Assembly: GCF_900104745.1 (NCBI RefSeq)
Contig: NZ_LT629732.1
Location: 2,839,981 to 2,903,980 of the forward strand
Origin: Actinopolymorpha singaporensis
GTDB lineage: Bacteria; Actinomycetota; Actinomycetes; Propionibacteriales; Actinopolymorphaceae
Reading direction: 5' to 3'
DNA: 64,000 nt
How positions within the stretch are numbered: position 1 is the first letter of the stretch; every line of letters begins with the position of its first letter. Position numbers and translations under genes: made by a program. This document shows, piece after piece, positions 54,120 to 62,482 of the stretch. The notes beneath the pieces were generated by a model that saw nothing but the letters and a program-made list of their open reading frames with translations, was not told the origin of the DNA and ran no database searches.

Positions 54120-55529
54120 ATGAGCCGACCAGATCCCGATGTTCCGGGCGCCTCCGACGCCGGGAGTTCGGGCCACACCGTGCTGGTGGCCATGGTCGCC
54201 GCCCTCGGTGGTTTCCTCTTCGGTTACGACACCGCGGTCATCAACGGCGCGGTCGCGGCGGTTCGGGACACCTTCCACGCCTCGCCCGGAGTGCTCGGGT
54301 TCGCGGTCGCCGCCGCGCTGCTCGGATCGGCCCTCGGCGCGTGGTTCGCCGGGCCGCTGGCCGGTCGGATGGGCCGGATCCGGGTGATGGTCGTCGCCGC
54401 CGTGTTGTTCCTGGTGAGCGCGCTGGGGTCGGGGTTCTCGTTCTCGATCTGGGATCTCGCGGTCTGGCGGTTCATCGGCGGCATGGGCGTGGGTGCGGCG
54501 TCGGTGATCGCACCGGCGTACATCGCGGAGATCTCGCCCGCCCGGATACGCGGCCGGCTCGGTTCGCTGCAGCAGCTGGCGATCGTGACCGGCATCTTCA
54601 TGGCACTGCTGATCGACTTCGGGCTGGTGGCGGCCGCCGGCGGTGCGACCAGGGAACTGTGGTTCGGGCTGGACGCCTGGCGCTGGATGTTCCTGTCCCT
54701 GGGAGTGCCCGCACTGGCGTACGGCATCCTGGCGCTGCAGATCCCGGAGTCGCCGCGCTACCTGGTCGCCCGCAGACGGCTGGTCGAGGCGCGGGACGTC
54801 CTGGCGCAGTACGTCGGCGGCGACGTCGACGCGAAGGTCGTGGACATCCAGCGCACTCTCGGCGCGGACCGGCGTTCCCGGTTGGGCGACCTGCGCGGTC
54901 CGCGGCTCGGCCTGCTGCCGATCGTGTGGGTCGGCATCCTGCTGTCGGTGTTCCAGCAGTTCGTCGGCATCAACGTGATCTTCTACTACTCGTCGGTGCT
55001 GTGGCAGGCCGTCGGCTTCAGCGAGAAGGACTCGCTCATCATCACGGTCATCACCTCGGTGACGAACATCATCACCACCCTGATCGCGATCGCCACCATC
55101 GACCGGATCGGCCGCAAGCCGCTGCTGCTGATCGGCTCGGTGGGCATGGTCATCACGCTGGGGACGCTGGCGTACGCGTTCGGGACCGCGCCCCTCGTGC
55201 ACGGCAAGCCCGCCCTGGAAGGGATCATGTCGCCCCTGGCCCTGATCGCGGCGAACGTCTACGTCGTGTTCTTCGGCCTGAGCTGGGGGCCGGTGGTGTG
55301 GGTGCTGCTCGGCGAGATGTTCAACAACCGCATCCGCGCGCAGGCGCTGGCCGTCGCGGCCGCCGCGCAGTGGCTGGCGAACTTCACGGTGTCGACGACC
55401 TTCCCGGTACTGCAGCAGATCGGGCTGGGGTTCGCGTACGCGCTCTACACGTTGTTCGCCATCCTGTCGTTCCTGTTCGTCGCCCGCGCCGTGCGGGAGA
55501 CCAAGGGCAGGGAGCTGGAGTCGATGTGA
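54120..55529 (+). CDS. Sugar-porter MFS transporter
   Basis: A 469-residue, 12-helix MFS permease of the sugar porter family (XylE/GLUT type), probably a proton-coupled sugar importer. All family marks are present: GGFLFGYDTAVINGA in helix 1, GRMGRIR between helices 2 and 3, PESPRYLVARRR after helix 6, QQFVGINVIFYYSS in helix 7, DRIGRKPLLL, and ETKGRELE near the C-terminus. The sugar cannot be told from sequence. It stands alone and converges with the LLM oxidoreductase gene. Confidence 0.94.
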   Translation: MSRPDPDVPGASDAGSSGHTVLVAMVAALGGFLFGYDTAVINGAVAAVRDTFHASPGVLGFAVAAALLGSALGAWFAGPLAGRMGRIRVMVVAAVLFLVSALGSGFSFSIWDLAVWRFIGGMGVGAASVIAPAYIAEISPARIRGRLGSLQQLAIVTGIFMALLIDFGLVAAAGGATRELWFGLDAWRWMFLSLGVPALAYGILALQIPESPRYLVARRRLVEARDVLAQYVGGDVDAKVVDIQRTLGADRRSRLGDLRGPRLGLLPIVWVGILLSVFQQFVGINVIFYYSSVLWQAVGFSEKDSLIITVITSVTNIITTLIAIATIDRIGRKPLLLIGSVGMVITLGTLAYAFGTAPLVHGKPALEGIMSPLALIAANVYVVFFGLSWGPVVWVLLGEMFNNRIRAQALAVAAAAQWLANFTVSTTFPVLQQIGLGFAYALYTLFAILSFLFVARAVRETKGRELESM

Positions 55530-55538
55530 CGTGCCGCC

Positions 55539-56465
55539 TCAGCTGCCCGCCGGGGTGGCGAGGCCGGCGTCGAAGAGCGCGTTCGCGACCTTCTCCAGCA
55601 GCCGCCAGTCCTCCTCGAGGGGGCGCCGCAGCGACGGATTCTCGAGAACGGTGTCCAGTACGACGTACTCCGCGCCGAGGTCCGCAAGATCCGCCACGTC
55701 GTCCAGGATCTGCGACATGGTGCCCTCGCCGGTCAGCCGTTCGGCGTCGTCGCGCCGGGTGGCGCCCGGGTTGGCCCTGATCCGTACGGCCAGCATCGGC
55801 ACGTCACGTCCGGCGGCGTCGGCTTCCGCCCGCAGGCCGGGCATGCCCTTCGTACGCAGCCAGCCCGGGCGCGGGTTGATCGGGTGCCAGGCGTCGCCGT
55901 AGGTCACCGCCCGCCGCAGGCCGGCCCGGCTGGAGCCGCCCACCCAGATCGGCGGGTGCGGCCGGCGTACCGGCGGAGGGCCGGTGTACACGTCGCGGAA
56001 GGACACGAACTCGCCCTCGTACGTGGCGCGTTCGGATGTCCAGAGCGCCTTGACAGCGGCCAGGTACTCGTCGGTGACGTCGCCCCGGCGCTTGAACGGC
56101 GGCGCGTTCAGTGCGGCGAACTCCGGCGCCGACCAGCCCACGCCGACCCCGAGCACGACCCGCCCCCTGCTGAACTGGTCGATCGCGGTCGTCATCCGCG
56201 CTGTCAACAGCGGGTTGCGGTAGGGCGCGACGGCCACGGAGGTGCCGAGCTCCAGATGCTCGGTGACCCCGGCCAGCCAGGCCATCGCGGTGAACGGCTC
56301 GTAGAACGGCTCGGGGTACAGGTCGGCGACGTCCTGGGTGACCGCCGCGTGGTCGGAGATCATCGCCAGGGAGAAGCCTGCCCGCTCGGCGAACCGTGCC
56401 CAGCCGAGCAGGGCGTCCGGGCCCGCGCCCGCGCCGAAGTTGATGACGTTGACGCCGAGCTTCAC
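55539..56465 (-). CDS. LLM-class F420-dependent oxidoreductase
   Basis: A 308-residue luciferase-like oxidoreductase of the F420-type subgroup. It starts MKLGVNVINFGAGAGPDALLGWARFAERAGF and includes ISDHAAVTQDV, LELGTSVAVAPYRNPLLTARM, FSRGRVVLGVGVGW and PPIWVGGSSRAGLRRAV. Its ATG overlaps the stop of the upstream nucleoside deaminase gene (ATGA), so the two enzymes may act in one route on a nitrogen heterocycle; this is an inference from arrangement. The cofactor is inferred from family. Confidence 0.88.
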   Translation of the reverse strand: MKLGVNVINFGAGAGPDALLGWARFAERAGFSLAMISDHAAVTQDVADLYPEPFYEPFTAMAWLAGVTEHLELGTSVAVAPYRNPLLTARMTTAIDQFSRGRVVLGVGVGWSAPEFAALNAPPFKRRGDVTDEYLAAVKALWTSERATYEGEFVSFRDVYTGPPPVRRPHPPIWVGGSSRAGLRRAVTYGDAWHPINPRPGWLRTKGMPGLRAEADAAGRDVPMLAVRIRANPGATRRDDAERLTGEGTMSQILDDVADLADLGAEYVVLDTVLENPSLRRPLEEDWRLLEKVANALFDAGLATPAGS

Positions 56466-57004
56466 CGGCCCTCACCTTTCGACGCGACCACTGCCAGGTA
56501 GCGCTCGAACGGTTCCCGCGCTCCCGGCGTCGGCTGGTGCTCGACTGTCTCCGGCGCGGCGTCGCGCAGGATTCCCTGCAGGCGGGTGAGGTCCGGGCGC
56601 GGCGTACCGTCGAAGTCGGGGACGTACTCCTTCGGTGCGGCGTACACGATCCGGGCCGCGCCGGCCACCAGCGCCGCCGTGTGGCACATCGCGCATGGCT
56701 CACAGCTGGACACGACGACCGCTCCGGCGAGGTTGCCGTCGCCGAGCTTTCGGCAGGCGTCGCGCACCGCCTCGACCTCGGCGTGCGCGATCGGGTCGGA
56801 GTCGCGGCCGGCGGTGTTGACGCCGGTGCCGAGCACCTGGCCGTCGCGGACCACCACGGCGGCGAACGGCAGTTGACCCGCTTCCGCGTTCGCCGTGGCC
56901 AGGTCGAGCGCCTGGCGCAGATAGGGGAGCAGGTCGTCGTCCGTGCCGTGCTGGGGTCGGCCGGGGTCGGGGGACTGGTTCGGGGAGGCCGGTGTCGTCG
57001 TCAT
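56462..57004 (-). CDS. Zinc-dependent nucleoside/guanine-type deaminase
   Basis: A 180-residue cytidine/deoxycytidylate deaminase-superfamily enzyme. Zinc ligands are H74 (in HAEVEA), C104 and C107 (PCAMC), and E76 is the proton shuttle. The sequence TANAEAGQLPFAAVVVRDGQVLGTGVN is typical of guanine deaminase/tRNA-deaminase-like members. It hydrolyses an amino group from a base or related ring; the actual substrate is unknown. It is the first gene of a two-gene operon divergent from a MerR gene, with a MerR-type promoter ending just before its start codon. Confidence 0.87.
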   Translation of the reverse strand: MTTTPASPNQSPDPGRPQHGTDDDLLPYLRQALDLATANAEAGQLPFAAVVVRDGQVLGTGVNTAGRDSDPIAHAEVEAVRDACRKLGDGNLAGAVVVSSCEPCAMCHTAALVAGAARIVYAAPKEYVPDFDGTPRPDLTRLQGILRDAAPETVEHQPTPGAREPFERYLAVVASKGEGR

Positions 57005-57012
57005 GAGCCCAG

Positions 57013-57044
57013 ACGCTAAACCGTGACGTCGGCGTGAGGGTCAA
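57013..57044 (-). promoter_or_regulatory. MerR-type promoter with 20-bp spacer
   Basis: On the minus strand TTGACC (-35, 57044-57039) and TAGCGT (-10, 57018-57013) are separated by 20 bases. The spacer holds an imperfect dyad, CCGTGACG-TCGG-CGTGAGGG (57021-57040). Overlong 19-20 base spacers with a central dyad are the mark of promoters that MerR proteins activate by untwisting DNA. The start of transcription would fall at or next to the deaminase ATG (57004), so the message may be leaderless. Confidence 0.6.
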
Positions 57045-57071
57045 GGCTTGATCGGAGCTACGCTCTCCCGC

Positions 57072-57455
57072 ATGCGCATCGGTGAGTTGTCCAGGCGAAG
57101 CGGGGTCAGCGTGCGCGCGCTGCGCTACTACGAGGAGCAGGGCCTGCTGGCGTCGCGGCGTTGCCCGAACGGCTACCGGGAGTACGACGAGTCGGCCGTC
57201 GCGCGGGTCGGCCAGATCCAGTTGCTGTACTCCGCGGGCCTGTGCAGTTCGAAGATCGTCGAGCTGCTGCCGTGCGTCCGGTCCGACGGTGAACGCGTGA
57301 TCCCCTCCGCCGGCCTGGTGGGCGACCTGCAGGTGGAACGCGCCCGCATCCTGCGCCAGATAGAGGAGATGGCCGCGTCGCTGCACGTCCTGGACGGCGT
57401 GATCGCCGCGGCCGAGCCGAGCGAGTCCCCGGCTGTCCCGGCCTCCTCTGGCTGA
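57072..57455 (+). CDS. MerR-family transcriptional regulator
   Basis: A 127-residue regulator. The N-terminal winged helix MRIGELSRRSGVSVRALRYYEEQGLLASRRCPNGYREY is classic MerR, followed by a helix pair (AVARVGQIQLLYSAGLCSSKIVELLPCV) and a dimerisation coiled coil (VERARILRQIEEMAASLHVLDGVIAAA). There is no metal-binding Cys cluster near the C-terminus and no large effector domain, so the signal is probably a small molecule. It is divergent from the deaminase/LLM operon and likely controls it. Confidence 0.9.
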   Translation: MRIGELSRRSGVSVRALRYYEEQGLLASRRCPNGYREYDESAVARVGQIQLLYSAGLCSSKIVELLPCVRSDGERVIPSAGLVGDLQVERARILRQIEEMAASLHVLDGVIAAAEPSESPAVPASSG

Positions 57456-57583
57456 CTCCTCGGCGTGACACGATGGAAAGAGGCCGGTCGCCTGCCCGTG
57501 CCGCCGATCGGGTGATTCGCTCCGGATGCCGGGTCCGCGCCGGACGACGTACGACGACGTACACAGCGCGGCGAGGGGGAGTC

Positions 57584-58156
57584 ATGGGAGCAAGCCACTG
57601 GATGTTCGAGCCGGGGCACACCGGTGCGGAGTTCACCGCGAGGCACATGATGGTCACCTATGTGCGGGGACAGTTCAAGGACGTGCACGGCTCGCTCGTC
57701 GTCGACCCGGAGCACCTCGACCGTACGCGGATCGAGGCGACGATCGACGCCACCAAGGTCTACACCGGTGAGCCGACGAGGGACGCGCACCTGCGCAGCG
57801 CGGACTTCTTCGACGTCGAGCACCACCCGACCTGGACGTTCGTCGGCGGGGAGGTCGAACGCATCGGCGCCTCGGCGTTCGAGGTGACCGGCGACCTCAC
57901 GATCCGCGGTGTGACCCGGCCGGTCACCTTGCACGTCAGCTACCTCGGCCAGTGGGACACGCCGTGGTGGGAGGAAGGGCGTGACCTCGGACCGCGGCGC
58001 AGGGCCGGGTTCGTGGGGCGTACGAGCATCAACCGGCACGACTTCGGCGTCAGCTGGAACGACTCCGTCGACCGGGGCGGTGTGGTGGTGAGTGACCTGG
58101 TGGACGTCACCGTGGACGTCGAGGCGGTGCTCCAGCCCGAGCTCGCCGGCGTCTGA
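57584..58156 (+). CDS. YceI-family lipocalin-like protein
   Basis: A 190-residue YceI-fold protein, an extended beta-barrel that binds isoprenoid-like or amphipathic molecules in characterised members. Family marks: GHTGAEFTARHMMVTYVRGQFKDVHGSL, RTRIEATIDATKVYTGEPTRDAHLRSADFFDVEHHPTWTF, and GDLTIRGVTRPVTLHV. There is no signal peptide, so it is probably cytosolic. The ATG has GAGGGGGAG upstream; a long upstream extension lacks similarity. Confidence 0.9.
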   Translation: MGASHWMFEPGHTGAEFTARHMMVTYVRGQFKDVHGSLVVDPEHLDRTRIEATIDATKVYTGEPTRDAHLRSADFFDVEHHPTWTFVGGEVERIGASAFEVTGDLTIRGVTRPVTLHVSYLGQWDTPWWEEGRDLGPRRRAGFVGRTSINRHDFGVSWNDSVDRGGVVVSDLVDVTVDVEAVLQPELAGV

Positions 58157-58364
58157 GTCCGTGGCGCCGCTCGTCGGCCGCCGGTTGGCGACCGGTTGGC
58201 GGCCCGGCGCCGAAACGCCAATGACCGTTGGTGTCCGAACGTCGTGCGACGCCGGCGGCATGCCGGCCTACGTGATCTCCGAGGTCGACATCGTCGACGA
58301 TGCCGCCGCCGGCTGCCCTTCGTCGAGGGTGTGGAGAGGCCTGTGATCGACTAGCCTGCGGGCC

Positions 58365-59336
58365 ATGCCGACATCGATGCCTTACGTCGTCGCGATCGAC
58401 GCGGGCGGAACGCAGACCAGGGTCGGCTGTTTCGCCCTCGACGGAGCGCTGCTGGCCCGTCAGGTCGGAGCAGGTGGGTCGCCCTCCCACAACCACACCG
58501 CCGCCGCGAACGTCTGCTCGACGATCGCTGCCGCGGTGACCGGTGGCAGGCTCGCGGTCGAGGATGCTGTCGCGATGACGGCGGGCGTGGCCGGCTATCC
58601 CATCGACGGCGAGGTGAGCTGGATCGGCACGTTCTTCGAGGATGCCGCCCTGACCTGTCCGCAGCAGGTGGTCAACGACGCGGTGATCGCCCACCGAGGT
58701 GCACTCGCCGGAGCGCCGGGGATCATCGTCGTGGCCGGCACCGGTTCGATGATCGCGGCCGTCACCGTGGACGGCACGGTGATCGAGAGTGGGCGGTTCC
58801 AGCACTACGCGGGCGGAGCACGGCACCTGGTCTTCGACGTGATGCACCGCGTTCTGCTCGGCGACCACGCCGACGGCGATCGGAAGCTGATCGAGACGGT
58901 GCTGGCCTGGTGGGAAGCCTGCGATGTCGCGGACCTGCGGCGGATCGTCCTCGGTCTTGGCGGCCTGGACCACAACGACGTGAAGCGCCGCTACGGCGGT
59001 CTGGCGCCGGCGATCACCGCCGCCGCGGACGACTCTCCGCTCGCCGATGCGGCGGTGACGCGTCTGGCCGAGAAGACCGCGTCCGGCGTACGGCTGCTGG
59101 CTCCGTTGGTCAGCGATGTCGACGTGCCCTTGGCGTTGGCGGGCGCATTGGCGACCGCCCCCAAGTTCGTCGACCGGATCAGCTGCCTCCTGGCCGCCGG
59201 ATCCGCGCCGACCGTCAGCATCGCCGGCGCGGCGCTCGATCCGCTCGGCGGTGCTGCACTGATGGCGTTGCAGTCCGTCGGCGTACCGGTCACATCCCAG
59301 CTCCTCAGCCGACTCCAGGCCTCGACCGTCCGCTGA
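58365..59336 (+). CDS. BadF/BcrA/D-type ATPase family kinase (N-acetylglucosamine kinase-like)
   Basis: A 323-residue protein of the acetate/sugar-kinase/HSP70 fold. The phosphate-1 loop is AIDAGGTQTRVGCF, the phosphate-2 region includes VVAGTGSMIAAV, and the adenosine loop is near SIAGAALDPLGGAAL. This family includes N-acetylglucosamine and glucosamine kinases. The sugar is not identifiable. The 208 bases upstream hold no recognised element. Confidence 0.85.
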   Translation: MPTSMPYVVAIDAGGTQTRVGCFALDGALLARQVGAGGSPSHNHTAAANVCSTIAAAVTGGRLAVEDAVAMTAGVAGYPIDGEVSWIGTFFEDAALTCPQQVVNDAVIAHRGALAGAPGIIVVAGTGSMIAAVTVDGTVIESGRFQHYAGGARHLVFDVMHRVLLGDHADGDRKLIETVLAWWEACDVADLRRIVLGLGGLDHNDVKRRYGGLAPAITAAADDSPLADAAVTRLAEKTASGVRLLAPLVSDVDVPLALAGALATAPKFVDRISCLLAAGSAPTVSIAGAALDPLGGAALMALQSVGVPVTSQLLSRLQASTVR

Positions 59337-59451
59337 TCCGGGTGGGCTGTGCCCGACCGGCATGCGTGGGTGTGCCGAGCCGACGGCAGCTTCTCCGGTA
59401 GGCGTCACCGGGCCGGGAGTGGCTTCCTCCGAACGGTGTGGCGCCAGCTTT

Positions 59452-59501
59452 TTGTCCACAGGTGTCGGGCCGGCGTCGCATCGGGATCTCCTTGTGGACA
59501 A
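59452..59501. repeat. Inverted pair of DnaA-box-like sites
   Basis: TTGTCCACA (59452-59460) and its exact reverse complement TGTGGACAA (59493-59501) lie 32 bases apart, 38 bases before the start of the DUF222/HNH pseudogene. TTGTCCACA is a preferred DnaA box of Streptomyces. The pair could also pair as a 9-bp stem. Confidence 0.6.
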
Positions 59502-59538
59502 CGATCATGATGGCGGCGCCGGCCGGTAGGCTTCGAAC

Positions 59539-61359
59539 ATGCATTCGACAGAGCAGGATCTTCCCGGTGCAGGCGGCGGTGGTGCGGTCGCCCGGTTGAG
59601 GGCTGCGTTGGCGGCGAGCGTGTCGGGTTGGACGAGGCCCTGGCGACGCCGACCACGTTCGTGGAGGGGGTGAGTTGGGGGAGCTGATCGGTGAGCTGGC
59701 GGTGGAGAAGGCCCGGGTCGATGCGCTCACTCTCTGCTGGGTTCGCCAGGCCGAGGCGCGCGAGGTGGGGAAGGCGACCGGTGCGGCGACCACGGCTGTG
59801 TGGCTGCGGACCGCGCAGCGGATGTCGAAGAACGATGCTTCCGCGGCGGTGGTGCTGGCGCGGGACCTGGACCGTACGGTGACGTTGACTGCCGCCGCTC
59901 TTGCGCGGGGTGAGGTGTCGTTTCGGCATGCGCAGGTGATCGCCGCCGCGATCAAGGACCTGCCCCGATGGATCGGCCTGGAACAGCGGGTGCAGGGTGA
60001 GGAGTACCTGATCGAGGAGTCGCGGCGGCGTAGCCCTGACGATGTGCGGCTGCTGGGGCGGCATCTGCTGCTGGTGCTCGCCCCGGAGGAGTGGGAACGG
60101 CGGCTGGGTGAGGAACTCGACGCCGCCGAACGCGCCGCCGAACGCAGACGCTCCCTGAAATACCTGGCGAACGGGATCCCGGGGTCCGAAACCATGATCG
60201 TCAAGCTGCCGGTGCTGGAGATGGAAGCTCTCCGCAAGATCATCGAGGCGCTGATCGCGGCCGACAACGGTCCCGAACCGGACGAGCGGCCGCTGGACCA
60301 AAAACGGGGGGACGCGTTCGCCGAACTCGTGGCCAGGATGGCCGAGTGGCAGGCGTCGCCGAACCGTGGCCGTGGACGCGACTGCGTGACCGTCACGATC
60401 GGCCTGGACCAGCTCCTACAAGGCACCGGGTTCGGCACCATCGACGACACCACCCCCGTCCGTCCATGCCCTGCGGCTGCCAGACCACCGACGCCACACG
60501 ACAGGCCGAGCGCAGGAAGTGCAGGCCCGGCGAGGGTGCCGCTGGCAGTGGGGGCGGGAAGCCCACAGCGGGGTCCAAGGGGAGGCCCGTCGCGGCCGGG
60601 GCGGTCAGGTCCACGGACTCCATGCCCGGCCGGAACACTCAACTGGACAAGGAGAAACGACGAGCCGAGCCACCTGACCCGGCTGGGTTCGCGGAGCGGA
60701 TACCCGGACCACGAGAACCCCGGCAGCACCCACAACCGAACACCGCAACCGGAACGGGTCCAAGCCCCGACGCCGAACCGGCAGCAGATCCCGAACCCGA
60801 AGATTGGGAGCTCGAGCCGGAAGACGACGCCGACACAGACGCTGGACCCGAATCAGAGAAGGGGGCGGCGGGGCCGGACGCTGCCAACGACTCCAACAAC
60901 CAACTCGATCTCCACGACGGCTGCACCAAGTGCGGCGGCGGAGGGTCGGCCCGGATCCTCCGCCTGCGCGGAGAACCGCTCTCGGTGGCGACGATCCGGC
61001 GGATGGCGTGCGACGCGAACATCATCCCCGTCGTCCTCGGCGGCAACGGCGAAATCCTCGACATCGGCATGGCCGACCGGTTCTTCACCGAACCACAACG
61101 CCGCGCCCTCGCCATCCGCGACGGGTCCCACTGCCACTTCCCCGGCTGCCACGTCCCCGAACGCCGCTGCATCGCCCACCACATCACCGCCTGGGAAGAC
61201 TTCGGCCCCACCGACCTCGCCAACGGAGTACTGCTCTGCAAAACCCACCACACCTACGTCCACCACAAAGGCTGGCAAGTGCGCATGGGCAACCACGGCC
61301 ACCCCGAATACACCCCACCCGAATGGGTGGACCCGCAACAGAAAGTACGCCGACCGTGA
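59539..61359 (+). pseudogene. DUF222 / HNH endonuclease family gene, frameshifted
   Basis: A 13E12-type DUF222-HNH gene broken by at least three shifts. It opens in one frame from ATG at 59539 (MHSTEQDLPG, then AARLRAAL-like) and stops at 59673 if unshifted. Near 59622 the family sequence GLDEALATPTTFVEGVSW continues in another frame, and at the GGGGG run (59677-59681) it shifts again to GELIGELAVEKARVDALTLC, which runs to about 60460. After a Pro/Asp/Glu-rich region the HNH part is in the original frame: CHFPGCHVPERRC, AHHITAW, LLCKTHHTYVHH. Each change matches one missing base. Sequencing error in GC runs is an alternative for some. Confidence 0.8.
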
Positions 61360-61380
61360 GGCCCCGAAGACTGGTTCCAA

Positions 61381-61403
61381 ACTGTCAAGGTTGCCTTGAC
61401 GGT
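61381..61403. terminator. Hairpin between converging genes
   Basis: ACTGTCAAGG-TTG-CCTTGACGGT forms a 10-bp stem with one wobble pair, in the 68-base gap between the HNH pseudogene and the converging NUDIX-GNAT gene. Confidence 0.6.
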
Positions 61404-61427
61404 CGGGGAGCGATATGCCCTGTGGCC

Positions 61428-62411
61428 CTACGCCGAGCAGCGAGACGCCGTGCGGTCAGCCGCGTACAAGGCGAAGACCGCGTCGTCGTGAACGCCCTCG
61501 CGGCCTTCCTGCAGGCCCGGCGAGGTGAACTCGCGGACGAACCGCATGCCGATGCGTTCCATCACTGCGCGCGACCGCTGGTTGTGCCGTTCGGTGAATG
61601 CCACCACCTCGTCGGCGCCGAGCTGGTCGAACGCGAACGTCAGCCCGGCCCGGCCGATCTCGCTCGCGTACCCATGCCCCCAGAAACGGTCCCGGAGGTT
61701 CCAGCCCAGCTCGAGACACTCCGCGCCGTCGACGACCGCGCGGGACAACCCGCCCCGCCCGATCAGCTCGTCGCGGCGGGCAGGCCCACTGTCGGCCCGC
61801 GCGTAGGCGACCCACTTGTGCACTCCGTCGCGTTCCCACGCCGCGCCCCACTCGGCTGCGTTCGCCTGCGCGGTCTCCATGGTCCACCGGCCGGCGTGCC
61901 ATTCCGCGAGCGCTGCGTCCTGGTGCATCGTCCACAGATCCCCGGCATGCTCGGGGCCGACGGGTTCGAGCCGCAGGCGGTCGGTGAACCTCGTACGAAT
62001 GGCCTTGGCCACCACGTCGCGCAGCCGCCGGTCGCCGTCGGTGCGGTCGACCATCATGAGATCGAGGTCGGCTGGTCCCACCCAGGCATACGCGTCGTGC
62101 TTGCCCTCCTCCAGCCGGGGAGCGGTGAGGTCGCCGTCCACATCGACGAGGTAGTCGAGTTCTCGGCGTACTACACCCTCGTGGGACCACTCCCAGTCGG
62201 CGACCACCGCCTCGACACTGCGCAGGCGCCAGCCGGTCTCCTCCTCGACCTCCCGGGCCAGCGCCTCCTCGGGCGTCTCGCCGGCCTCGACGTGGCCGCC
62301 CACAACGTCCCAGATCCCGGGCAGCAGCCGGCGGTCGGGGCTCCGGCGCTGGGCGTAGACCCGGTGCTGGGAGTCGCGGATCAGGGCACCGACGCAGGCA
62401 GGTTCACGCAT
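61428..62411 (-). CDS. NUDIX hydrolase-GNAT acetyltransferase fusion
   Basis: A 327-residue two-domain protein. Residues about 5-140 are a NUDIX hydrolase with an exact Nudix box at 39-61 (GHVEAGETPEEALAREVEEETG), which would cleave nucleoside diphosphates linked to other groups. Residues about 145-315 are a RimJ/RimL-like acetyltransferase (RLRLEPVGPEHAGDL, GWNLRDRFWGHGYASEIGRAGL, NQRSRAVMERIGMRFVREF). Both parts look intact. A joint substrate is not evident. It is convergent with the HNH pseudogene. Confidence 0.9.
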   Translation of the reverse strand: MREPACVGALIRDSQHRVYAQRRSPDRRLLPGIWDVVGGHVEAGETPEEALAREVEEETGWRLRSVEAVVADWEWSHEGVVRRELDYLVDVDGDLTAPRLEEGKHDAYAWVGPADLDLMMVDRTDGDRRLRDVVAKAIRTRFTDRLRLEPVGPEHAGDLWTMHQDAALAEWHAGRWTMETAQANAAEWGAAWERDGVHKWVAYARADSGPARRDELIGRGGLSRAVVDGAECLELGWNLRDRFWGHGYASEIGRAGLTFAFDQLGADEVVAFTERHNQRSRAVMERIGMRFVREFTSPGLQEGREGVHDDAVFALYAADRTASRCSA

Positions 62412-62482
62412 CCCGCAAGGCTATCCAGCCATCGGCCGGCGAACGCAAGTCACGACTTCGTCGGCGCGTGTCATCCGGGCGC

